Source: Leptobrachium leishanense (taxonomy: Eukaryota; Chordata; Amphibia; Anura; Megophryidae). Taken from it: 64,000 bases of DNA. The position numbers were made by a program, and so were the translations under genes. The stretch lies in the NCBI GenBank assembly GCA_009667805.1, contig CM019064.1, positions 73,654,400 to 73,718,399 of the forward strand, written 5' to 3'. This document shows, one piece after another, positions 33,982 through 44,889 of this stretch. Below the pieces are notes generated by a model. That model was not told the origin of the DNA. It saw only the letters and a program-made list of their open reading frames with translations, and did no database searches. Each line of letters begins with the position of its first letter. Position 1 is the first letter of the stretch.

Positions 33982-34939
33982 TAGAGATGTGCACACTTTT
34001 TTTTTTTTCGTTTCGTTTCAGCATGTTCGGTTTTTCAAAAAATGTTGTTTCAGATCTTTCGGCCCATTTTCGTTTCGGCTCGTTTCGTTTTGGCTCTGTG
34101 TTTTGTATCGATTTTTTGGGGGAAATCAGGGAATTTCGGTCTTTCGGATCATCTGTTCTCTTTGTTTCATAGGGTCCATCCTCGGATTTTTGTTTTGACT
34201 TTAGACGTATGGTATTTCGGATGCTCCGATATTTCAGTCGATATGGTAATCCTGCCGATTCGTTCCTACGGACGTATCGTTTTTTTTAGAAAGATCCTTT
34301 TTTTATTATGAATAAATGTTAAAACAAATCCCCGTTTTTAAGTGTTTATTAAATATTTTGAAAACCGTTTATTATTTTCAATTGCAGCAAACAGCCTTTT
34401 CTTTTATATATTTTTTAGGATTATCGTTGCATTTTTCGGGAATTTTTGGGTTAATATTTCAGGTTCTTCCTAACTTATTTTAAATGTATAGCGAGGTCGG
34501 TTTTTTTTCTTTGCAGATGCAGAACACATACAGCTGGATTATCTTCAAACAGTCTGTCCATATGTGTTTTTTTCGGCAATGACTTTTGATACAATAGTTT
34601 TGTCAGTATCAGTACCATGGATAGTAACAAGCCTGCCATTATCCATGGTGCTGATATGAAGAAAAAGATCGATAATATGTGTTTCACCATCGGCGACTGT
34701 CCATGGTTCTGATCTGAGTCGAAAACGGAACTGAAATCATGAATAGAACGAAGGTGACTTGCGATTTTACAAATTTCATGTCCATACGATATAACAAACT
34801 TTTTTCATATCAGGAAATATTTCGGATGGTGTGTATTTCATTGCCTGTCCAGTTCAGAACATCGGACTAATCCAAAGCACCGAATCGGCCCGTTTTCAAG
34901 AGAAAAACAAATCGGTATGAAACTAAACGCACATCCCTA
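33982..34939. mobile_element. hAT-like TIR element, TAGRGATGTGCA family, 958 bp, TSD AATAAAAT
   Basis: It starts TAGAGATGTGCACAC and ends ACGCACATCCCTA. The octamer AATAAAAT is exact on both sides (33974-33981, 34940-34947). The first 350 bases are T-rich with many TTTCG and TTCGG words. The middle (34480-34740) is unlike the other copies and shows a CATGG-based symmetry: GTACCATGGATA and TATCCATGGTGC near 34613-34655 are an inverted pair. No transposase. Confidence 0.9.
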
Positions 34940-34989
34940 AATAAAATACAAACGTAACAATTTTTTTTCACAGGATGTAAATGGCTCAT

Positions 34990-35790
34990 CAGTGACAGGG
35001 TTAATGGTCAGACTATATATTACATTGTGTATTACTTTAGTTTTCTATTGGTTTAGTTATATTTTAAGGGTTAATGGGCAGGCTTCATTTCTCGCAGTAT
35101 GCATTTTATTTTTTCATTTATTAATGGTATTTTAGGAGTTAATGGGTAGGTTACATGTGTCACAGTGTATACATTTCATGTTTTCACTTGATTACTGGCA
35201 TTTTAGGGGTTAATGGGTAGGCTGCATGCCTTACAGTGTATATATTTCACATTTTCACTTGATAACTGACATTTTAGGAGTTAATGGATAGGCTACATGC
35301 CCCACAATCTATTCATTTAGCGTTTTCCCTTGATTATTTGGCATTTTAGGGGTTAATAGGCAGGCTACATGCCTCACAGTCTATCCATTGAATGTTTTCC
35401 CTTGATTAATGGCATTGTTGGGGGTTAATGGGTAGGCTACATGCCTCACAGTGTATATATTTCATGTTTTCTCTTGATATCTGGCATTTTAGGAGTAAAT
35501 GGGTAGGCTACATGCCCCACAGTCTATTAATTTAATGTTTTATCTTGACTAATGGCATTTTAGGGGTTAATGGGAAGACTACATTCCTCAGTCTATTCAT
35601 TTAATCTTTTCCCTTGATTAATGCTTTTTTAGGGGTTAATGGGCAGGCTACATTCCTCAGTCTATTCCGTTCATGCTTTCCCTTGATTAATAGCATGTTA
35701 GGGGTTAAAGGGTAGGCTACTTGCCACACTGTTTATTTTTTTATTGTATTCCCCTGCTTTAATGACATTTTAGCGGTTATTATGGAAGTT
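34990..35790. repeat. Tandem array, period about 70 bp, about 11 units
   Basis: The anchor GGGGTTAATGGG or a close variant recurs near 34999, 35069, 35139, 35208, 35279, 35349, 35420, 35493, 35563, 35632 and 35702. Each is followed by GCTACATGCC, CACAGT and TTTTCCCTTGATTAATGGCA. Units differ by up to about a fifth of positions, so the array is old. Confidence 0.9.
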
Positions 35791-36940
35791 AGAAACTAAA
35801 GGGTCTATCCATCTTTAGATCCTTTGCTTTTTGTCACATTACGGGGGAATCAATTTCATGAAACATATGGTGAATTGCCTATTTAGCGAAATATCAGGGA
35901 TTGTATGGGAAGGACTAGTAGCTCAGGATTGAAAAGGGAAATTAGAGAGAAAAGTCAAAGCAGTTGGAAGGGAGAGCTACAAGTTTAGGCCTGGTAGTGG
36001 GTGGGGGTGGATGAGGAGGGCGGGTGGGACTGCAGAGTAAAAATGCAGGAGCTGTAACTGGTGTTGGCTTTGGATGATGAGCTGTATGAAGAAAGAGACA
36101 CAGAGTGGGTTTTGTATGAGAGGTATTTAAGACATGGGAGGGGAAGGGGAAGCAAATTGATGGAGAAAATATAACAAAAACAAGGGAAAAATATAAAAAG
36201 AAAACTAATCAGTCAGAAAATAATAGATAAATGCCAACATAAAATATGGATTAGAGTGGAGATTGTGGACTGGAGTGGTGGACGACATGTTGACTTGACA
36301 CCTTTGTTTATTTCATAGTGAAAATGCCGGAGCTGGAAAGGGTGATGGCTTTGAATGGTGAGCTTAGTTAATTTAATTGAATCACTAAAGCCGAAATTTC
36401 CATCAGGAATACCTTTTATGTGAATCAAAATGCTGGTATGACCTTAATTAAATCTCTTAAACCAAAAGATTACCAAATCGGGATAGAAATTATTTACTCT
36501 AATGTAATGACCCCTTAGACTCGACCCTAAACCCCCAACCCAAACAACAAATAACCCCACTGTTAGTTCTCACCAATCTCTGTTCAATTTAACCACAATG
36601 GTAACCCCACTCTAAAGCTATCCAAAATCTTAACTTGTAAGATAAACCTATACCTAAATAGCAATGGATGTTAAAGGCATCCAGCTTCCCTTGGGTTCAT
36701 TATATAGGGAGAAATCCTTTACATCCTGGCCCACACATTTCTTTCGGCATAGAGGTCTATCCCAACATAATAGATTAAAAACTGAGAGTGACCATTCAAG
36801 TGTACCCCCCCCCCTACAGCCATCTGATTATGAGGGAGATACGAGTCAGTTCCTGAGGAAGTGGTGCTTACGATGAAACATGTAGTTCCATGATTTTAGG
36901 CTCCATTATGCAGTAACAAAAGCCAATCGACAGTCAAGCG
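35791..36940. other. No recognised feature
   Basis: Mixed AT-rich and purine-rich DNA (36080-36180). Nothing coding or repetitive confirmed. Confidence 0.4.
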
Positions 36941-37327
36941 GTAGAAACCAGGGTTGGATCCAGGGGGGCAATGGAGCAATTCCCCCCCCCCCGAGCAGTG
37001 CAGTTGCCAGGCTGACCTCCAAAAGAACTCAAATCGTGAATGCAGACATCGTGATTTGCAGAGGCACACACTGCGCAGAAGCACTGTGGACTGTCCCTCC
37101 CTGTCATGTGTCAGGGGCGTGTCACGTGGTGATCCTTTTCCCGGTGACCATGTGGCAGAGCCTGTCTCCTTCCATGCCTGCCCGACAGCCACAGGAAAGG
37201 GGTGGATCTGAGGCTGCACTGTGCAACAGGATCAGAGAGGGGCTGGAGCCTCCGTGCAGGGACACCAGGGAGGTAAGTATTGGGTCCCTGAGAGTTTAAG
37301 AAAGCTAGAGCTGCACAGTAATAAACC

Positions 37328-37935
37328 TCTCAGATAGGAGACTGTAAACTGCTCCTCTAGATTGTAAACTCCTGTGTGCCCTCTGCTCCTCTAGATTGTA
37401 AACTCCTGTGTGCCCTCTGCTCCACTAGATTGTAAGCTCCTGTGTGCCCTCTGCTCCTCTAGAGTGTAAGCTCCTGTGTGCCCTCTGATCCTCTAGATTG
37501 TAAACTCCTGTGTGCCCTCTGATCCTCTAGATTGTAAACTCCTGTGTGCCCTCTGATCCTCTAGATTGTAAGCTCCTGTGTGCCCTCTGATCCTCTAGAT
37601 TGTAAGCTCCTGTGTGCCCTCTGCTCCTCTAGATTGTAAACTCTTGTGTGCCCTCTGCTCCTCTAGATTGTAAACTCCTGTATGCCCTCTGCTCCTCTAG
37701 TCTAGATTGTAAACTCCTGTGTGCCCTCTGCTCCTCTAGATTGTAAACTCCTGTGTGCCCTCTGATCCTCTAGTCTAGATTGTAAAATCTTGTGTGCCCT
37801 CTGCTCCTCTAGATTGTAAGCTCCTGTGAGCTGGGCCCTCTTCTTCTCTAGATTGTAAGCTCCTGTGAGCCTGGCCCTCTGCTCCTCTAGATTGTAAGAT
37901 GCTGTGAGCTAGACCCTTTGCTTCTCTAGATTGTA
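37328..37935. repeat. Minisatellite from LINE 3' tail, first half
   Basis: Units of 34-39 bp read CTCCTCTAGATTGTAAACTC then CTGTGTGCCCTCTG, with GAGC(C/T)GGGCC variants in longer units. The word TCTAGATTGTAAGCTC belongs to the 3' untranslated region of L2-like LINEs, compare TTCTAGATTGTGAGTTCCCA at 51294-51313. It is therefore a secondary tandem expansion of a LINE tail. Confidence 0.9.
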
Positions 37936-38182
37936 AGATCCTGTAGACATGTGCATTCGTTTTAGTACTAAAACGATTTAGTCCGAATTTTGGGATAATT
38001 TAGTTTTCGTATGACTCAAGAGAAACGAAACTGCTCAGTACAAAAAACGAAAGAAACTAAAATAAAATGCACTACATTTTAGTTTCAGTCCTTTTTGTGA
38101 TATTACATTGATGAGTGAAGGAGACCAGCAATGAAGAGCGCAACATCGCAACATCCGAAGTTCTGCACCCTCCACATGCCAA

Positions 38183-38335
38183 TGCAGTAGGATGTTCTAT
38201 ACAGAGAGGGGCATTAATTAATGCAGGAGGATGTTCTATACAGAGAGGGACATTAATTAATTCAGGAGAATGTTTTATGTATTATACAGAGAGGGGTATT
38301 AATTAATGCAGGAGGATGTTCTAAACATTATACAG
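38183..38335. repeat. Imperfect tandem repeat, 4 units
   Basis: AATGCAGGAGGATGTTCTAT, ACAGAGAGGGGCATTAATTA and variants repeat with period 40-57 bp. The longer units contain an extra GTATTATACAG. Lies inside the hAT-like element. Confidence 0.8.
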
Positions 38336-38421
38336 AGGAGCCTTTTTATTTTTTAGCCCTTTAAATCCAGTGGCTGTGAGCGCTGAGATCGGCTGCTTGT
38401 TAAATTATCTCTCAGTGCAAT

Positions 38422-38601
38422 CAGGGTTATTCAGAGAGCGTGAAAAGCAGGAGAATGACTGGAGAATGAAAAATTCTAGGTCAAGATAGCCAAACCAGAA
38501 AAATTCTCCCTTTCATCTCACTTTCCAAATCGGCTATTTTGACCTAGAATTTTTCATTCTCCAGTCATTCTCCTGCTTTTCACGCTCTCTGAATAACCGT
38601 G
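38422..38601. mobile_element. Palindromic MITE with about 68-bp arms
   Basis: CAGGGTTATTCAGAGAGCGT at the left and ACGCTCTCTGAATAACC at the right are the ends of near-perfect inverted arms of about 68 bases with a short spacer. The terminus is that of the GGTTATTC-ended family (copies at 11694, 20264, 33221, 46835). AAT lies on both sides. It is a miniature derivative inserted in the hAT-like element. Confidence 0.8.
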
Positions 38602-38609
38602 AATGTATC

Positions 38610-38776
38610 AGGCTCAGTTGTTACAGTAACTGACTGTAACAGCACTCAGAGTTTCAGTAAAACAAGGAAATAATATTGTTCTAACCTCTTATATATAAAA
38701 ATATTATTTACTCGTTTTACTGAAACTCTGAGCACTGTGATGAGCAGCAGTCAGTTACTGTAACAGCTTTGCCTGA
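38610..38776. repeat. Large imperfect hairpin
   Basis: GTTACAGTAACTGACTG and CACTCAGAGTTTCAGTAAAAC on the left pair with GTTTTACTGAAACTCTGAGC and CAGTCAGTTACTGTAAC on the right. Outer CAGGC/GCCTG may extend it. An AT-rich loop of about 45 bases lies between. Confidence 0.8.
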
Positions 38777-38795
38777 CACGGGGCAGTATTACAAT

Positions 38796-38908
38796 GTTGG
38801 TGCTAACTTAACCAGAGCTGTTAACCAGAGCTGTTGTAAACTGAAAACCTACATAGGCTATAAAGGCTCTGGGAAGTTTACAACAGCTCTGGTTAAGTTA
38901 GCACCAAC
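38796..38908. repeat. Large hairpin
   Basis: GTTGGTGCTAACTTAACCAG and AGCTGTTGTAAACT on the left pair with AGTTTACAACAGCT and CTGGTTAAGTTAGCACCAAC on the right. The left arm has an internal duplication of AACCAGAGCTGTT. Confidence 0.85.
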
Positions 38909-39145
38909 TATGTAACATGGCCCACATTGTGCTGAGAGTGAGAGATACTGTAACAAGCAGCAATCTCAGCCCTCTGAGGAGCCACTACAATAGTAATTGT
39001 ATCCGCTGGTTTTCGGATGAATGAAATTAGTTTTCATACTAAAGAACTGAAAACGAATTTCTTTAGCAACTAAATAAATTGCATTTTAGTACTAATCTTT
39101 TAGTTCAAAACGAAATTTTGTGCTGTGCACATGTCTAAGATCCTG

Positions 39146-39790
39146 TGAGCCTGACAGTCTGCTCCACTAGATTGTAAACTCCAGTGAGCCTGGCCCACTG
39201 CTCCTCTAGATTGTAAGCTCCTGTGTGCACTCTGCTCCTTTAGATTGTAAACTCCTGTGAGCCGGACCCTCTACTCCTCTAGATTGTAAACTACTGTGAG
39301 CCAGGCCCTCTGCTCCTCTAGATTGTAAGCTCCTGTGAGCCTGACCTTCTGCTCCTCTAGAATGTAAGCTCCTGTGTGCACTCTGCTCCTTTAGATTGTA
39401 AACTCCTGTGAGCCGGACCCTCTACTCCTCTAGATTGTAAACTACTGTGAGCCAGGCCCTCTGCTCCTCTAGATTGTAAACTCCTGTGAGCCGGCCTCTG
39501 CTCCTCTAGATAGTAAACTCCCGTGAGCGAGGCCCTCTGCTCCGCTAGATTGTAAGCTCCTGTGAGCCAAGCCCTCTGCTCCTCTAGATTGTAAGTTCCT
39601 GTGAGCCAGGCCCTCTGCTCCTCTAGATTGTAAACTCCTGTGAGCCAGGCCCTCTGCTCCTCTAGATTGTAAGCTCCTGTGAGCCAGGCCCTCTGCTCCT
39701 CTAGATTGTAAGCTCCTGTGAGCCAGGCCCTCTGCTCCTCTAGATTGTAAGTTCCTGTGAGCTGGGCCCTCTGTAAATTCTCGTGAGTCG
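39146..39790. repeat. Minisatellite from LINE 3' tail, second half
   Basis: About 16 units of CTCCTCTAGATTGTAAGCTC then CTGTGAGCCAGGCCCTCTG. Units here are mostly the 39-bp GAGCCAGGCC type, whereas the first half is mainly the 34-bp GTGTGCC type, so the two halves homogenised differently. A larger duplication (39220-39330 against 39370-39480) is visible. Confidence 0.9.
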
Positions 39791-39867
39791 GGCTCTCTGC
39801 TAAAACACCTTATTTTAAGTCAGTGCCCCTCCCGAGACTAGTCTCTGGATCCGCCCCTGGTAAAAAC

Positions 39868-40582
39868 CTCATCTCTCGCACTGGTGTTCTCAACCAACTA
39901 TGCTACTTTTCCCTCTCCCCCAACGCTAGATCAGTTACCTTTTCTTTCCAACTCAGACCCCCAAAAGTCAGTTCTCTAGCATTCGTAGGGCACTTTGCTT
40001 CCCACTTTCAATTTGGACCTTCGTAGGTCGGTTTTCTTTTGTGTGCAACAGCCACTACACTACGTCAACAACCTCTGGGGGCCGTATGGTAAAGAAATGT
40101 TTATAGGGATACCTTGTACTTTTAGTCTGGCTCATAACCCCCTTTTCAGTGAATATAGTTTAATTTGGATTCTTTGCTTTTGGTTTACGTTTTTTAATTG
40201 TACATCTTGTGGCACGTCATGAAGAAGTAACTCTTTCATGAAGTATACCCTGCTCCATGGTGCAACTCTGTATTAGAAGTATCAATAACAGCTACGTTTT
40301 AGACATTTTTCCCTTTCCTCTTCTTCAAGATTAACAACTGTCAGCAATTGAGTGCCCGTTGTTTCTCCAGAGGCGCTATTCCACTAAAAGACAATGACAA
40401 ATTCACTTCAAAACTGATGCAATAATGCTGCACTTTCATGAAATTGGGGGCATTTCAGAATCAAGTCCCATTTCTACTGCAGAACTGTTAGATGTATAAA
40501 ATTGCATGTTAGAAAAAGCTGGTAAACTCAGTACAATATAAAAAAACTACTGAATATGTGTAAAGCCTTAGAACTGGGTATA
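39868..40582. other. No recognised feature
   Basis: Ordinary AT-rich DNA. A TTAA-element-like left end (CTCTTTCACTACCAATTG) follows TTAA at 40583-40586, just before the Tc1 element; its right end was not found. Confidence 0.4.
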
Positions 40583-40636
40583 TTAACTCTTTCACTACCA
40601 ATTGTGAGCCAGGGTTCTTGGGATAATTGTCATATA

Positions 40637-41895
40637 CAGTCAGGTCCAGAAATATTGGGACATCAACAGAATTCTAACATCTTTGGCTCTATACACCACC
40701 ACAATGGATTTGGAATGAAACAAACACAATGTGCTTTAACTACAGACTATCAGCTTTAATTTGAGGGTATGTACATCCAACTCAGGTGAACGGTGTAGGA
40801 CTTACAGCAGTTTGCAGATGTGCCTCCCACTTGTTAAGGGACCAAAGGTAATGGGACAATTGGCTTCTCAGCTGTTCCATGGCCAGGTGTGTGATATTCC
40901 CTTATTACCCCAATTACAATGTGCAGATAAAAGGCCCAGAGTTCATTTCAAGTGTGCTATTTGCATTTGGAATCTGTTGCTGTCAACTCTCAAGATGAGA
41001 ACCAAAGAGCTGTCACTATCAGTGAAGCAAGCCATCATTAGGCTGAAGAAACAAAACAAACCCATCAGTGAGATAGCAAGAACATTAGGTGTGGACAAAA
41101 CAACTGTTTGGAACATTCTCAAAAAAGAAGGAATGCACTGGTGAGCTCAGCAACACCAAAAGACCCGGGAGACCACGGAAAACAACTGTGGTGGATGACC
41201 GAAGAATTATTTCCCTGGTGAGGAAAACACTCTTCACAACAGTTGGCCAGATCAAGAACACTCTCCTGGAGGTAGGTGTATGTATGTCAAAGTCAACAAT
41301 CAAGAGAAGACTTCACCAGAGTGAATACAGAGGGTTCACCACAAGATGTAAACCATTGGTGAGCCTCAAAAACAGGAAGGCCAGATTAGAGTTTGCCAAA
41401 CAACATCTAACAAAGCCTTCACAGTTCTGGAACAAGATCCTATGGACAGATGAGACCAAGATCAACTTGTACCAGAGTGATGGGAAGAGAAGAGTATGGA
41501 GAAGGAAAGGAACTGCTCATGATCCTAAGCATACCACCTCATCAGTGAAGCATGGTGGTGGTAGTGTCATGGCGTGGGCATGTATGGCTGCCAATGGAAC
41601 TGGTTCTCTTGTATTTATTGATGATGTGACTGCTGACAAAAGCATCAGGATGAATTCTGAAGTGTTTCGGGCAATATTATCTGCTCACATTCAGCCAAAT
41701 GCTGCAGAACTCATTGGACACGCTTTACAGTGTAGATGGACAATGACCCAAAGCATACTGCAAAAGCAACCAAAGAGTTTTTGAAGGGACAGAAGTGGAA
41801 TGTTATGCAATGGCCAAGTCAATCACCTGACCTGAATCCCATTGAGCATGCATTTCACTTGCTGAAGACAAAACTGAAGGGAAAATGCTGAATGT
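40637..41895 (+). mobile_element. Tc1-like transposon, 3'-truncated
   Basis: The left terminus is CAGTCAGGTCCAGAAATATT directly after a TA target. It is followed by a 5' region with CAGCTTTAATTTGAGGGTAT, characteristic of a Tc1-like family widespread in fish and frogs. A transposase pseudogene follows. The right terminus is missing: sequence diverges a few bases after the stop at 41891, so the 3' part was deleted or never inserted. Confidence 0.9.
40995..41891 (+). pseudogene. Tc1-like transposase (DD34E), two frameshifts, C terminus short
   Basis: The start ATG at 40995 opens MRTKELSLSVKQAI, the first helix-turn-helix (LGVDKTTVWNIL). A frame change near an A-run at 41120-41135 leads to the GRPRKT AT-hook-like linker, the second helix-turn-helix and the catalytic core. 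The catalytic D is in ILWTDETK (near 41445). A second frame change near 41725-41735 precedes the second D (DNDPKHTAK, 41739-41765), and the E is in SPDLNPIE (ends near 41846). The spacing between second D and E is 34 residues. The stop at 41889-41891 ends the protein about 20-30 residues early for the family. It would cut and paste DNA at TA; this copy cannot. Confidence 0.92.
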
Positions 41896-44388
41896 ATTGT
41901 ATTTGACTGGTGGAGTCAATCCAGATATAGCACTATTCTGCCGATACATTAACTAGCGGCAGATTTAAATCCTCACAGTATATCAGCGCTCCTAACTCAT
42001 TCCTGAAATTCATTTGGAAATATCCAGAACAAGTCCAGATAGAGTTAATGCAATCACTGGAAGTTGATGGTACTTTCGAGGAGTTAAGTTGAGTAGTGCG
42101 GGGGTTATTCTATATATGTCCAAATTACCATAACTATGCACCACAAACAAATGCATCTCACAGATATAGTGCATATAGCTCACATTGGTCTCGTATCTTA
42201 TCACTACCTCCCTGGATCTATAGTATATGTTATATTCTATATCTTTGAAAAAAAATCTATTTCAGTAAAAAGATAAAAAATGCTGATAATAATCACAAAA
42301 TTCACCAAGACGTTTCTATGTTTGTTCATGGGCTTCCTCTGTCAGCATCTGCTTTACTCAAGAATCTAGAATTGCTTTATTCTGTTTGAGTGCGTCAATA
42401 ATAATTCCATTTTAAGAAAGAAAGAAAGAGACAAATGGTAAGATAGAAAAAAGAGTACGAGAGAGAGAAAGAGTAAGCGATAAAAAGAGAGAAAGAGGAA
42501 GAAAGACAGAGTAAATAGAGTGAGAGAAAGCAGGAGATCAGAAAGTTTTCCAAACGTTAAGCAGGTCTAAGCATTTTCCAATCCATTAGCTTTCTCTCGT
42601 CAGTGGAGCTGGTGGGAATGTGGCATATGTTGCATATTAGTTAAGTCATTTCCTTCTAGATTAGTAACAGCAGTCTGAAGCATCCATTTACAAAATTATC
42701 CAGTGCATTCTAATCAAATTATGTTGCACTAATAAGAAATGCATTTAATTGTCAGTTGCATAATTAGCTACATTTTAATACCATCTTATCAGTCCGACAA
42801 GATTTAAATCAGTTTTTTTAGGCAGATGTTTACAATTAGTACTTTTCCCATTAGTCCATGTGATAATGAAGTCCGGTGGATGTTCCTACTGGAACTGATT
42901 AGCATTTTTCAAACCAAAAATAATGAGATGTGATTTTCAAAGTAAACCTGCATCTTTGTACTGAATTCTCCATAAAGCTTCTTGCTAGCTCACATCCATA
43001 TTTTATCTGATACGTACTTCCCTTCCTCCCACACCTCTCGCTCGCATCCCTCCTGTTTTGCTCCTCCAGCATCATTTAATAAGTATTATTGAACTTTAAC
43101 CCCTTACTAACTAAAATCATGTTTACATGTTTTTACAAATAAAATAAAAAAAAACAAGCTAAGAAACAATATTTAGCTCATAAAACCTTACATCCTGTAT
43201 ATAATATTTTTTTAATGCAGGATTGAGGTTAATCTGTGTAGAAACAAAATCCATAGCGATATCTCAATCCTGTTACCCTGTATAGTTGCAGAGGGGCTGG
43301 AAACAGCAGCTTCCTCCTTCACTGCACGTAAAAAGTTCAAAAAAATCTGTTCCTCTATTACAATATTACAATGATCAGTGAGAGAGGAGGACATAGGGTG
43401 AGCCATGCAGTCTGTCGCTAATTTAAGGAGTAATATTTAGTTTATTTGATTAGCTTGTTATCCCTGTACAATGCAAGATGACATGTCAGGGCACTCCACT
43501 TTAAAGACTTGAAAAATGCCTAATTTAGAAATTAAAAGGAACAATACTCTCCTGATGACTTTTTAAAGTGGCCAGGATGTAAGGCAAGGAGAGATTTGAG
43601 GATGTGAGGTCTCAGAGAGGCGTCATTGGATCGGATCTGCGCATGCACGTGCAGCTCTGATCCATCACTCTACGTATGTGCAACAGACCTTATGTGCAAC
43701 TTCGTAGTGGTGTGCAACTTGCAGTCCCTACGCTACGTATATTGTGTAGGAGCGCAAATTCACAGAAAAAGCTTCAGGGGCAACCGGATTTGGAAGGAGC
43801 TGAAGGGAAAGAGTTGTGCATGCTGATTGACAAAAGATGAGTAAAACCACCCAAAAAAATAAAATAAATAAAAATTGGGCAAAAGCTGTCAGCAGCCTCT
43901 GCCCAATTAATTAATGGCAAAATATGGGAACTCTATAAAGCATCTCTTTAACGATTGGATTTGCTAAGAAAATACAATTATAAATTGCATATTCCTGCCA
44001 CAAAGTCAATGTACTCCACCCTGGCAGGTCCAATTCTGCCCTAAACTAAAGATTGATTTTACAAGTTTAATTCAGCTACTTGTACATATATTCTATACGT
44101 TGCAAATATTTTGATGTTATTGTAATTTCTGTACATACGCATTGTGCCCACATACTGTTTATTACTTAGAGCAAAATTCAAAATGGCTCTGTAAAACAAT
44201 TCAAAGGCAAATTTATTGGAGGTGGTCAATGTAGGCAGCTTTTCTCCACCAGCTGAAGTATTGGCGAGGAGTGAGCCGCTTCATTGTCCAAGAGCAATCC
44301 GTATGCTGAAATTATTGGGGCAACCATATCAGCATGTGCATCACTGTTTCCCTTTTCCACATACAGATATTAGACTAAGGTTGCCAGT
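41896..44388. other. Unique DNA; possible conserved non-coding DNA
   Basis: A purine tract (GAAA/GAGA) lies at 42415-42540. The stretch 42550-42960 is rich in TAAT, ATTAG, TGCATAATTAGC and ATTTAAAT words with no repeat signature, which is how vertebrate enhancers often look. No exon or RNA gene recognised. Confidence 0.3.
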
Positions 44389-44889
44389 GGTAACAGTGGC
44401 AATCGCATATGACAACCTTTTTTCTCATAACGTTTAATACATGAAGTGGGCTGGATACATCTGGTCTACGGAGCCGCCCTGGTAAACCATTTTTTCTGCA
44501 TATATGTATAGATTGTTGTATCCCCAGCCAAGCCATTTTTGCTGCTGCTTCTTTCCGTGTTTTTCTTTTTAATCCCAAAGTGGAAGATTTCTTGGAGAGG
44601 GCATAAATATAAACCCACTAGTCTGCCTCTTGGCTGAGAAGCCGCATGAGGATATGTGGTTGCACACAAAAGCAGCTCTTGGTTTCACTTGGTTAGGACC
44701 CACCTAACCAGAGGTGCCGTGCCGTAGTGGGTGGGCTTACACTTTAATGGCCATTCAAGGAAACCAAAAAATCAGTGTTTTGTTTTGCATGGAGCCACAG
44801 TGGTAAGCGCAAATGACAACCTTTTTCTTGTTATGTTTTATACATGAAGCGGGCTGGATACTTCTAGTCTACGCAGCCACCCTGGTAGG
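44389..44889. repeat. Direct duplication of about 93 bp, 407 bp apart
   Basis: The block 44389-44482 (CAGTGGTAACAGTGGCAATC ... GAGCCGCCCTGGTA) recurs at 44796-44889 (CAGTGGTAAGCGCAAATGAC ... CAGCCACCCTGGTA) with roughly 85% identity by eye. Both share TACATGAAG(T/C)GGGCTGGATAC. The sequence between includes GGTTAGGACCCACCTAACC, a short hairpin. It could be a small element with terminal direct repeats or a segmental duplication. Confidence 0.65.

Larger units (their letters stand above)
37944..39137. mobile_element. hAT-like TIR element, TAGRGATGTGCA family, 1194 bp, TSD AGATCCTG
   Basis: It starts TAGACATGTGCATTCG and ends GCTGTGCACATGTCTA. The octamer AGATCCTG, a piece of the minisatellite unit, flanks it exactly (37936-37943, 39138-39145). 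Subterminal words are TTTTAGT/ACTAAAA rather than TTTCG, so it is a distinct subfamily. Inside are a 40-50-bp tandem repeat (38183-38335) and three consecutive large hairpins (38422-38601, 38610-38776, 38796-38908). No protein. Confidence 0.9.
36949..39859. mobile_element. 2.9-kb hAT-like element carrying a LINE-tail minisatellite
   Basis: The left end CAGGGTTGGATCCAG and the inverted right end CAGGGGCGGATCCAG are bounded by the octamers GTAGAAAC (36941-36948) and GTAAAAAC (39860-39867), a hAT-type duplication with one change. Inside, about 380 bases of GC-richer sequence are followed by a tandem array of 34-39-bp units (37328-37935 and 39146-39790), then the right end. The array is interrupted by a second, independent hAT-like element (37944-39137). 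No transposase remains. Confidence 0.85.
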
